A stretch of DNA of 42,227 nucleotides, taken from the NCBI GenBank assembly GCA_016184455.1, contig JACPCS010000123.1:543-42769 (forward strand), read 5' to 3'. Below, piece after piece: positions 35,594 to 42,227 of the stretch (position 1 is its first letter; the number at the start of each line of letters is the position of its first letter). A program made the translations under genes and the position numbers. The stretch comes from Acidobacteriota bacterium (GTDB lineage: Bacteria > Acidobacteriota > Vicinamibacteria > Vicinamibacterales > UBA2999). The notes below the pieces were generated by a model, which was not told where the DNA came from, searched no databases, and worked only from the letters and a program-made list of their open reading frames with translations.

Positions 35594-36667
35594 TTTGTGC
35601 ACGCGATGGCAGCGCCGTGACGGCGGCCAGAGACCGTTGATCTGGCACTCGAGAATATCGGGGCAGAATCGGCCGTTGGCATCGACCGACGAGCCCTCCC
35701 ACAGGAGCAGGCGCTCGATCGTGAGCGCGCGATGCTGGGGGTCGCCGTGGCCGCAGGCCGTATAGGCGAACCTGTAGCCGGCCTTCGCCACCGCGTCGAC
35801 GCAGGCGAGCGTGAACTGCCCGCCTGGATACGCGAAGTGCGCGACAGGGCGTCCGAGCCGCTCCTCGATCGTGCGCCTGGATTCCTCCAGCTCGACGGCC
35901 ACCTGCTCCGGCGTCTCCATCGGCAGCGAGACGTGATTGCGCGTGTGCGAGCCGACGGTGATCCCCGCGCGCTGCATCTCGGCCAGCTCCGGCCAGCCAA
36001 CCGTCCGTGGGATCGGCTGGAAGCCGTTGCCGACCGCCGCCTCGATGCCGTCCATGACGCGCCGGACGTCGGCCATCGCCAGCGCCGGCAGCATCCAGGA
36101 GACCGTCATGAATGGGTTGGCGAGCGCCCGGTGGCGAATGCCGTCGGCGGGGAGACCGAGCTCGGCGAAGAGCCCTGTCAGCTCCCGGTGGGGGTTGCGC
36201 CACACCGAAAATGCCTTCGCCACGAGCTGGTACAGCTTGTCGTGGACCTGCCAGAACGGCTTGCCGACCAGATCGGTGACGACGAACACCGTGGCAGGGA
36301 TGCCCTTGCGCCTGAGCACGGGGAACGCGTGCTCGTACACGTCCCGGTATCCGTCATCGAACGTGACGGCCGCGACCGGCCGATCGAAATGGCGGCCTGC
36401 CGCGATGTGCTCGCCAATCTCGTCGAGCGTGACGAACTGGAAGCGGCGGCCGATCCAGTCGAGGTGCCGCTCGAACATCGCCGCGCTGATCAGCATGCCC
36501 GGCATTTCGGTGCGTGCCGCGGCGGCGTAGTCGTCGACGACGCGGTGATAGCCGAGGACGAGCGGACGGCCGGCACTGCTGGCGAGTCCGTGCGCGTGGG
36601 CTCGCGCGATCGCCGCCGCGAGCGCCGCTTTGATATGCCACCGCCAGCGTGGAGCGTGTCTATCCAT
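35549..36667 (-). CDS. NodB-type polysaccharide deacetylase, longer form
   Basis: 372 residues. The N-terminal basic/amphipathic region (MDRHAPRWRWHIKAALAAAI) is not a clear signal peptide. NodB motifs are complete: GYHRVVDDY, AAVTFDDGYRDVYEHAFPVL (the DD pair), VGSHTRNHVSLP (H-x4-H-type metal site) and HFAYPGGQFT. About 70 residues between motifs 1 and 2 are an insertion (WQVHDKLYQLVAKAFSVWRN). It deacetylates an N- or O-acetylated residue of the glycan. It follows the GNAT fusion with an 8-bp overlap and is coupled to the flippase by ATGA. The last 15 residues (VHKGGQTPVMGRLEVLG) come from a repeat and look added. Confidence 0.92.
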   Translation of the reverse strand: MDRHAPRWRWHIKAALAAAIARAHAHGLASSAGRPLVLGYHRVVDDYAAAARTEMPGMLISAAMFERHLDWIGRRFQFVTLDEIGEHIAAGRHFDRPVAAVTFDDGYRDVYEHAFPVLRRKGIPATVFVVTDLVGKPFWQVHDKLYQLVAKAFSVWRNPHRELTGLFAELGLPADGIRHRALANPFMTVSWMLPALAMADVRRVMDGIEAAVGNGFQPIPRTVGWPELAEMQRAGITVGSHTRNHVSLPMETPEQVAVELEESRRTIEERLGRPVAHFAYPGGQFTLACVDAVAKAGYRFAYTACGHGDPQHRALTIERLLLWEGSSVDANGRFCPDILECQINGLWPPSRRCHRVHKGGQTPVMGRLEVLG

Positions 36668-38963
36668 GGATCTGTGCCTGGCGGAGAAGCCGCGCCAGCG
36701 TCCGACGGCTCGTGACCGTGTGGTGCTGAATCCGACCTCCGACGTCAGAGGGAAACAGGTGAATCTGCTCGAGCTCGTTGGCGTCGCGCGCCCAGAGCCA
36801 CTTGTACGCCTCGGCGCCCCACAGCATGTCGAACGTATGCGCCCCTTCCTCGAGCGCCGCCCGAATCGTGCACGCCATCAGCACCAGCCCGAGGCTGTGC
36901 CGCTCGTACCGTTCGTCGAAGCCGTGCTGATAGAAATAGAAGCGCCCTTCGTACGACAGTCCGTACATCACCGCCGCGGGCGCCTCGTCGAGGCGCAGCA
37001 CGTACATCCGCAGCCAGCCGCGTTCGAGCGCGCGCCGGGTGGCGGCATCATGGAACGCCCGCAGCGCCGGCGTGCGAAATGCCGTCGAGCCGCGTCCCAT
37101 GAACCTCTGCTCGTGGAAGGCCGCGAGCGCCTGCAGTGCCTCACGCCGTTCGGCGTCGGTGACGACGCGCTCGAGCCGCACGCGGAACTCCCGCTCGAGG
37201 GTGCGCATCCGGCGGCGCACGTTTGCGCGATGCGACGCTCCGACCGACGCCAGATAGGAGTCCCAGGTGTGTCCGGCGAGGCGGATGAACGGACAGGTCC
37301 CGCCCGGCAGATAGAGCGGCTCCCAGCCGCGGCCCGTCAGGCGGTCGACCAGCTGCCCGCTCAGCGAAGACGCGGGGACATGATCGAGCTTCAGCGCCAC
37401 GGGTTCGGCCGCGAGCGCGTCGGCGAGCGCATCGATCGCGTCCTGCTCCGAGCCGCGGCGCGCGATGAGGTCCAGGTAATCGGATCCGGCCTCACCGGTG
37501 CCGAGGAACTCGAGCCGTGGCAGCCCCAACGGCGCCGTCCGGCGGACCACCAGCGGCGCCACCGCAACAAGGTTCGCCCCTGAGCGGACGCAGAGCACGC
37601 GCAGCTTCGCCGCGGCGCGCAGGTGCTCGGACCATGCGTGGAGCCACTCCCAGGTGAGGAATGGCGTGTTCGCCCGGCTCGCGCGGAGCAGCTCGTTCCA
37701 CTCCGGCTGCAGCCGCGTCAACCCGGCCTCGTCCTCAATGCGCACGACGCTCAGGTCCGACTGAAGCCGGACGCTACGTACGTGGTGTCCGGCTTTGGCC
37801 GGACCAGAACACGCGCCACGACCGCAGACCTCCGCCACCTGGCGCGCCATGTAGGCGAGGTGCCGCGGCGTCAGATCCTGGTGAATGGGCAGCTCGAGAA
37901 CGTGCGCGCGGAGGAACCGCGCGTCGTCCGACATCTCCTCGCCCGACTCGACGCTCTCGTTCCAGAACTCGAGTGCGTCGATGCCGCGCTGCTGCAGGGC
38001 GCGCGCCGCCGCCTGCTTGTCGGGCACGAGAATCGGGAAGAAGAGCGGACAGACGCCGTCCGGCAGCCGGGGGAAGACCCGCAGCACGGCCGGATCGAGC
38101 TCCGCGTCGAGCCGCTGATAGTTCTCGACCCGCGCCCGCCGGATGGCGGCGCAGTCGAGACGCTCCAGCAGTCGCGTCGAGACGGCCGACATGGCGAGAT
38201 CGACCTCGTCGAGCGCAAAGCCGATGTCGCCGACGTTCGCGCGCCGCACGTCGAGCGCGCCCGCGGCGCGGCCGAGGCCGCGCTTCATCGCCAGGAGCGC
38301 CGCGCCGGTGAGGCGCGCACGGCCGCGCAGGCGTTGCACCACGAGCTCGGCGGTGCGCCCGACGACCGAGGCCGAGCCCGCGTCGCGCAGGGGCAGACGC
38401 TCGAGCGAGGCGAGGCGGGTGCCGTTCTGGACGAGCAGCGCGCCGTTTGGCAGCGGAAGCGTCTTGTAGAGACAGAACACCGACCAGTCGCCGAACGACC
38501 CGAGCGGCCGCCCCTCGGTCTCGCTGAGGAGCGACAGCGCGCAGTCCTCGATGAGCAGCATGCCGCGCCGGCGACAGAGATCGACGAGCGGCGCCATCGG
38601 CTGCGGCCAGCCGACGTAATGAATCACGTAGAGCACGTCGGGGTGATGGCGCGCGCAGAGACGCTCCACCGCCTCGGGATCGAGCTGCATGCGCCGACCG
38701 ATCGGGTAGTAGTGCAGCCGCGCGCCGGCGGCGCGCAGCGCGAGAATCTCGTTGCCGCTGTTGTAGTCGGGCACGAGCACGGTGAGCGACCCGTGGTGTT
38801 CGACGAGCGCGCGACACAGGTGGTAGATCGCATTGCGCGCGCGATAGAACGCAAGGCGTCCGGACGCGTCGAACGGGAAGCACGCGGTACGTGGCGCCTG
38901 CGCCGGTCGCACGAGATCGACGGCGGAGAGCCCCTGATACGTCGGCACGAACGTTCCGGTCAT
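36660..38963 (-). CDS. Fusion ORF: DegT/DnrJ-like PLP aminotransferase + GNAT (CelD/FemAB-like) acyltransferase, joined at a REPIN-like repeat
   Basis: 767 residues from the ATG at 38963, coupled by ATGA to the preceding gene. Residues 1 to about 380 are a DegT/DnrJ/EryC1/StrS-type PLP fold: VLVPDYNSGNEILALRAAG, VLYVIHYVGWPQP, LLIEDCALSLLSE (PLP-ring aspartate) and FCLYKTLPLPNGALLV (Schiff-base lysine). It would install or process an amino sugar. Residues about 400-767 are an acetyltransferase_6/FemAB-like GNAT: ANTPFLTWEWLHAWSEHLRA, SHRANVRRRMRTLEREFRVR, YFYQHGFDERYERHSLGLVL and DMLWGAEAYKWLWARD. Between them lies the repeat 37755-37804 (PAKAGHHVRSVRLQSDLS). No such fusion is expected, so the join is probably made by the repeat replacing the stop and start of two genes. 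Confidence 0.88.
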   Translation of the reverse strand: MTGTFVPTYQGLSAVDLVRPAQAPRTACFPFDASGRLAFYRARNAIYHLCRALVEHHGSLTVLVPDYNSGNEILALRAAGARLHYYPIGRRMQLDPEAVERLCARHHPDVLYVIHYVGWPQPMAPLVDLCRRRGMLLIEDCALSLLSETEGRPLGSFGDWSVFCLYKTLPLPNGALLVQNGTRLASLERLPLRDAGSASVVGRTAELVVQRLRGRARLTGAALLAMKRGLGRAAGALDVRRANVGDIGFALDEVDLAMSAVSTRLLERLDCAAIRRARVENYQRLDAELDPAVLRVFPRLPDGVCPLFFPILVPDKQAAARALQQRGIDALEFWNESVESGEEMSDDARFLRAHVLELPIHQDLTPRHLAYMARQVAEVCGRGACSGPAKAGHHVRSVRLQSDLSVVRIEDEAGLTRLQPEWNELLRASRANTPFLTWEWLHAWSEHLRAAAKLRVLCVRSGANLVAVAPLVVRRTAPLGLPRLEFLGTGEAGSDYLDLIARRGSEQDAIDALADALAAEPVALKLDHVPASSLSGQLVDRLTGRGWEPLYLPGGTCPFIRLAGHTWDSYLASVGASHRANVRRRMRTLEREFRVRLERVVTDAERREALQALAAFHEQRFMGRGSTAFRTPALRAFHDAATRRALERGWLRMYVLRLDEAPAAVMYGLSYEGRFYFYQHGFDERYERHSLGLVLMACTIRAALEEGAHTFDMLWGAEAYKWLWARDANELEQIHLFPSDVGGRIQHHTVTSRRTLARLLRQAQIHG
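37755..37804. repeat. REPIN-like hairpin doublet, family 2, at a gene-gene junction
   Basis: Two palindromes (37755-37772, GTCCGACT-GA-AGCCGGAC; 37787-37804, GTCCGGCT-TT-GGCCGGAC), each with one weakened pair. The left unit, on the minus strand, has the head GTAG-C (complement of 37773-37777). The right unit has GTGG-T (37782-37786). The 14-nt spacer contains TACGTACGT. It lies in frame between the PLP and GNAT parts of the fusion ORF. Confidence 0.88.
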
Positions 38964-40072
38964 GATCGCCACCGCTTCAACTCCGGTCCCACCTGGAACT
39001 TGAGGGAATGCAAGAGTCGGGCTCGCACGGTGTCGGCGAAGACGTACAGCCAGTCGTGACCGCGGGCCGCGTCGGTCCACTCGCGCTTCCACGGTTCGGA
39101 ATCACCAAGGAAGTCGACCTCGGCAAGCTGCCGCGCGTACCCGTCGCGAACGGCGAAGTAGGTCAGGACCTTGAAGGGCGAGCAGGCCGCGTACTCCGGG
39201 TCGTAGCCGGTCTTGAACAGAAACAGCCGATCGCGGAAACACGCGCCGTACGAGGTGGCAATGCGCCGGTCGCCGACGCGGAGAAAGAGCAGCTGCAGCC
39301 ACCCGGCGGCGCTGCCGCGCTCGACGAGGGAGCCGTAGAAGCGCTGCACCGCGTCGTCGCAGGCAATGGCCGTCCCCGCGTCGCGCTTCCACCCCGAGGG
39401 CTCGAGGCGCCAGACGTCGCCGCACGCGGCGTGAATGGCGGCGCAATCCGTGAGGACCTCGAACACCGGTTCGCCGATGCGCGTGAGCCGCGTCATCCGG
39501 TTGCGCAGGTTCGATCGGAACTTGGCCGGCAGGCTCGCGAGGTACGAGTCCCACGTACCGGTCAGCGGCAGATACGGCGACTCACCGCCCTTCCACACAC
39601 CGGTCGCCCACCCGTCGGCGGTCGCCAGGCCGGTCATGACGCGCAGCGTCGGCGAGCCGTGTTCGAGCTGGCTCAACTGGAGCACGTCCCACCGATCGGC
39701 GTCCTGGCGGAGCGCCGACCAGATCGCGCGATACGACTCCTCGGCGTCGGAGGCGACGATGAAATCAGTGCGCGGCGTGTGGTCGTTGTGCAGGAGCCGG
39801 ATGCGGCGGACGCGCAGCCCGTACATGGAGGCCGTGTCGCGCATCAGCGGCGCGATCGCCGTAATCTGCCCTTCGCGGCGGACGACGAGGATGTGAAGCG
39901 CCGCCCCCGCGCCAAAGCATTCCCACCAGGTGCGCACCCACTCGTGGCGCAGGAACGGATGCGCCATCGCCGCGCGGTCCACCGCATCGTTCCAGGCATC
40001 CTCGAGGAGCAGGAAAGCCCCCACGTCGGCGACCGTTTCGAGCGTCAGAGGCGGAGCCGCGACGGTCATCAT
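38960..40072 (-). CDS. GNAT-type (CelD/FemAB-like) acyltransferase
   Basis: 370 residues. Two-lobed GNAT protein of the CelD/BcsL (acetyltransferase_6) type. The first lobe has HPFLRHEWVRTWWECFGAG and TAIAPLMRDTASMYGLRVR. The second lobe has SYLASLPAKFRSNLRNRMTR, SYGACFRDRLFLFKTGYDPE and SPFKVLTYFAVRDGYARQLA. Members in polysaccharide loci probably transfer an acyl or aminoacyl group to a sugar or anchor. It resembles the GNAT half of the next ORF in length and motif order (TWDSYLAS in both), so the two are paralogues placed side by side. The ATG at 40072 overlaps the GT4 stop in ATGA; its own stop overlaps the start of the fusion ORF. Confidence 0.9.
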   Translation of the reverse strand: MMTVAAPPLTLETVADVGAFLLLEDAWNDAVDRAAMAHPFLRHEWVRTWWECFGAGAALHILVVRREGQITAIAPLMRDTASMYGLRVRRIRLLHNDHTPRTDFIVASDAEESYRAIWSALRQDADRWDVLQLSQLEHGSPTLRVMTGLATADGWATGVWKGGESPYLPLTGTWDSYLASLPAKFRSNLRNRMTRLTRIGEPVFEVLTDCAAIHAACGDVWRLEPSGWKRDAGTAIACDDAVQRFYGSLVERGSAAGWLQLLFLRVGDRRIATSYGACFRDRLFLFKTGYDPEYAACSPFKVLTYFAVRDGYARQLAEVDFLGDSEPWKREWTDAARGHDWLYVFADTVRARLLHSLKFQVGPELKRWRS

Positions 40073-41244
40073 GCGGTTGCCACCGTGGCCGCAGGGCCGG
40101 CCACCCGAATGCCCTTGCGCGCGAGCAGCTCGGCATAGAGATGCTCGGTCGCCGTCACCATACGTTCGACCGAGAAGCGGTTCTCGATCAGGCGGCGGCC
40201 TGCCTCGCCGAGCCGCGCCGCGAGGCTGCGGTCGGCGAGCAGCCTGGCGATGGCTGCCGCCAGCGCCGGCACATCCGCGGGCGGGACGAGCAGACCGGTC
40301 TCGCCGTCGACAATCGCCTCGGGCGTGCCGCCCACGTGCGTCGCGACGGTCGGCGCCCCGGCGGCCATCGACTCGAGCAGCACGTTCGAGAGCGCTTCGT
40401 TCAGCGACGGCATCACCGAGACGTCCGCGGCCGCGAGCACGGCAGGCACGTCGGACCGCAGGCCGGCAAAGACGACGCGGTCGGCGACCCGATGCGCCGT
40501 GGCGAGACGCGTCAGGACGTCGAGATAGGCCGTCTCGCTCGGCGCCGTCTCGCCGACGATCAGGAAGCGCGCCTCGGGATGCTGCACTCGCACGAGCGCG
40601 GCCGCTTCGAGCAGCTGCTCCAGCCCCTTGAGCCGCGTGAGCCGCGACACGATCACCACGACGGGTGTGCCGCCGGGGAGCCCCAGTTCGCGCCGGAGCC
40701 GGACGGGCTCAGGAGGCGCCGCAAATCGCGTCAGGTCGACGCCGTTCGGAATCACGACGATCTTCGCGGCGTCGTATCCTTCGGCGACGAGCCACCTGCG
40801 AACCGCTTCGGCGTTGACGAGAATGCAGTCGGCGAGCTGGCACGCGTAGCGCTGCACGCGCTTCTGCATCGGCGTCAGGTACGGCGCGCAGTCGCGAATC
40901 GATGCGATGACGACCGGTGCCGCCAGCCGCGCGGGCGGCACGGCGAACACGTTGCCGTAGAAGTTGTAGGCATGGACGATGTGGATCGCCCGCCGCGCGA
41001 TGTGCCGGGCCAGCTTCGCCTGCTGCGTGAGCGCCCGGAGGCTGCGGAACGTCGTGACGCGGTACTCCGCCAGCGGGATCCGGCGCTCGACGATCTCGTC
41101 GACGAACGGCCCCCAGCGGCGCAGACAGGCGAACTCGAGCGCGAAGCGGCTCGGGTCGAGCCGCCGGCTGAGCGCCATGAACTGGTTCTCGGTGCCGCCG
41201 CACATGAGGGTCGGCACGACCTTGAGGATCCTGGTGCTCGTCAT
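40069..41244 (-). CDS. GT4-family glycosyltransferase
   Basis: 391 residues from the ATG at 41244 (MTSTRILKVVPTLMCGGTEN). The frame is open far upstream but that part is antisense or out of frame to the ligase gene and not conserved. GT-B motifs: LMCGGTENQFMALSRRL (sugar-acceptor loop), VIPNGVDLTRFA, VIVSRLTRLKGLEQLLEAAA, FLIVGETAPSE and MPSLNEALSNVLLESMAAGA with the E-x7-E pair. It adds a hexose from a nucleotide sugar at the cytoplasmic side. The gene starts at the ligase stop (ATGA) and ends at the start of the GNAT gene (ATGA). Confidence 0.94.
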   Translation of the reverse strand: MTSTRILKVVPTLMCGGTENQFMALSRRLDPSRFALEFACLRRWGPFVDEIVERRIPLAEYRVTTFRSLRALTQQAKLARHIARRAIHIVHAYNFYGNVFAVPPARLAAPVVIASIRDCAPYLTPMQKRVQRYACQLADCILVNAEAVRRWLVAEGYDAAKIVVIPNGVDLTRFAAPPEPVRLRRELGLPGGTPVVVIVSRLTRLKGLEQLLEAAALVRVQHPEARFLIVGETAPSETAYLDVLTRLATAHRVADRVVFAGLRSDVPAVLAAADVSVMPSLNEALSNVLLESMAAGAPTVATHVGGTPEAIVDGETGLLVPPADVPALAAAIARLLADRSLAARLGEAGRRLIENRFSVERMVTATEHLYAELLARKGIRVAGPAATVATA

Positions 41245-42227
41245 GCGGCGACAGGACGGCGCGAGGCCGCGCGCAGCGCCACGGCCAGGCCGCCGACGCT
41301 GAAGAAATAGAAGTTGTAGGCGATCGGGTGGAACATCCCTTCGACCGCAAACGCGATGAGCGACACCTTGACGGCCGCGGCGAGCGGCACCAGATCGGAA
41401 CTCCCAACCTCCAACTTCCCAACTCCCACACCTCGCCGCTCCGCGCCACGCGCCGCGCCGTAGCACATCACGTGCAGGCAAATGAACAGCAGCATCCCGG
41501 GTAATCCGAGATCCACGCCGTACTGCAGGTAGACGTTGTGGACGCGCCGCCACGTATCGCGTCCCCGCTCGTCGTTCATGACGAGGACGTCCTGTCCGAT
41601 GCCGGCGCCGATGATCGGGTTCTTGGCGACGACGAGCGCCGCGAGCTTCGTGTCGCGCCAGCGCCCCTGCGCCGATCCGGTCGCGTCCTCCTGAATGTTG
41701 GCAATCGTGCTCAGGCGGTCGACGTAGCTGTTGGGCAGCAGTGGAAATGCGACCGCGGCGGCCACGGCGAGCGCCGCCGCGCGCCCCGCCGCGCCCCGCC
41801 GCGCCAGGTACGCGACCGAGACCAGCACCGTCGCCGCCAGTGCGAGAAATCCCGCCCGCGAGAAGGTCAGGATGACGGCGGTGACCGCGAGCAGCAGCGA
41901 TGCCGCGGCCAGCAGGCGCGCGCCGGGCCGGCGCGACACGATGACGAGGGCTGCTGCCAGCGGGATCACCAGATTGAGCACGAGCGCGAGGTCGTTCGGG
42001 TTGGCGGCGATGCTCGAGCCCCCGACGTACCCCGCGATTCGCGTGAACCCGGCGACGCCCGTGGTGAGCACGTCGCCCGTCAGGTAGTTCTTGACGCCGG
42101 TGGCCGCCAGGGGAACCGCTCCCAGGACGAACGTCCACGCCAGCACCCGCAGGCGGCTGGCGGTGGTCGCGAGCGTCCCGATGAGCCAGAAGAACGCGAC
42201 CGCCTTCAGATACTTGTCGGTGAGGAT
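41241..42227 (-). CDS. O-antigen ligase/Wzy-like membrane protein, C-terminal part (5' end outside window)
   Basis: The frame is open from the window edge (ILTDKYLKAVAFFWLIGTLA, then VLAWTFVLGAVPLAATGVKN) to the stop at 41241, about 328 residues. Several membrane helices (LVLNLVIPLAAALVIV, ASLLLAVTAVILTFSRAGFL, AALAVAAAVAFPLLPN) are followed by the periplasmic ligase motif region GRDTWRRVHNVYLQYGVDLG (H in HNVYLQ) and a last helix pair. Wzy/WaaL-type proteins polymerise repeat units or ligate glycan to a carrier. A short heptamer repeat (41399-41427) is in frame near the end (GVGKLEVGSS). The stop overlaps the GT4 start in ATGA, so this belongs to the same operon. Confidence 0.92.
   Translation of the reverse strand: MLTDKYLKAVAFFWLIGTLATTASRLRVLAWTFVLGAVPLAATGVKNYLTGDVLTTGVAGFTRIAGYVGGSSIAANPNDLALVLNLVIPLAAALVIVSRRPGARLLAAASLLLAVTAVILTFSRAGFLALAATVLVSVAYLARRGAAGRAAALAVAAAVAFPLLPNSYVDRLSTIANIQEDATGSAQGRWRDTKLAALVVAKNPIIGAGIGQDVLVMNDERGRDTWRRVHNVYLQYGVDLGLPGMLLFICLHVMCYGAARGAERRGVGVGKLEVGSSDLVPLAAAVKVSLIAFAVEGMFHPIAYNFYFFSVGGLAVALRAASRRPVAA
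41399..41427. repeat. Heptamer tandem repeat in frame in the ligase gene
   Basis: Four units of about 7 bp: AACTCCC, AACCTCC, AACTTCC and AACTCCC, with one extra C before the last. On the coding strand this reads as GVGKLEVGSS. Unlike its GC-rich neighbourhood, the tract is C/A-rich. Confidence 0.7.

Noticed and set aside
41245-42138. Upstream extension of the GT4 frame
   Set aside because: It lies out of frame over the conserved O-antigen ligase-like gene and shows no domain; 41244 is the ATG that gives the conserved GT4 start.

Overview
The window is high-GC, gene-dense DNA. Three things point to Acidobacteriota, most likely a Vicinamibacteria-type genome: a Pknlike kinase with a TolB-type propeller (a broken copy here and the 5' part of another), many conserved hypothetical families with short or overlapping spacings, and short palindromic repeats read through in frame inside genes. 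This taxonomic call is inference; no rRNA or other marker gene is present. I saw no tRNA, rRNA or CRISPR array.

Left part, 1-5.5 kb, is a rearranged accessory patch. It holds the 5' part of a Ser/Thr kinase gene, a Uma2-type nuclease-fold gene, and a complete IS4-family element (1199-2557) with inverted ends and a perfect 9-bp target duplication that starts inside the uma2 stop codon. After it come a ribbon-helix-helix antitoxin remnant, a multiply broken kinase/TolB pseudogene, and a large membrane protein whose N-terminus has been lost at the junction with the kinase fragment.

Middle part, 5.5-14.2 kb, reads mostly on the plus strand: a Gfo/Idh/MocA oxidoreductase, a GMC flavoenzyme, a VOC protein, a ROK sugar kinase, a PLD-fold protein, a minus-strand radical SAM enzyme, a SET-domain methyltransferase and a SpoIID/LytB-like secreted protein.

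Right part, 13-42 kb, is an exopolysaccharide locus, almost all on the minus strand. A first operon (21.9 to 13.1 kb) carries a GT4 glycosyltransferase, a heparinase II/III-family lyase, a lipoprotein, an AsnB-type amidotransferase, an AlgD-like GDP-mannose 6-dehydrogenase and a VTT membrane protein. A second operon (from beyond the window end down to 24.5 kb), tightly coupled with ATGA-type overlaps, carries an O-antigen ligase-like polymerase/ligase, a GT4, a GNAT/FemAB-like protein, a PLP aminotransferase fused to a second GNAT, two polysaccharide deacetylases, a Wzx-like flippase, a second AsnB, a second heparinase-family lyase, another GT4, a formyltransferase, and a beta-helix protein fused to a GT2. 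A plus-strand secreted propeller protein sits between the operons. Together they suggest synthesis, modification (amidation, acylation, formylation, deacetylation), export and trimming of a uronic-acid-containing surface polysaccharide.

The most unusual signal is a set of REP/REPIN-like elements. Two families of inverted hairpin pairs with GTAG, GGAG or GTGG heads occur here: family 1 at 8562-8701 and 12965-13072, family 2 at 25724-25785 and 37755-37804, with a solo hairpin at 95-112. One family-1 copy is read in frame inside the SpoIID-like gene. Both family-2 doublets sit exactly between two unrelated domains, so that two neighbouring genes are read as one long fusion ORF. Other short repeats (an octamer array, a heptamer array and a GGGGTCTGACCCC hairpin) also lie in frame in genes.
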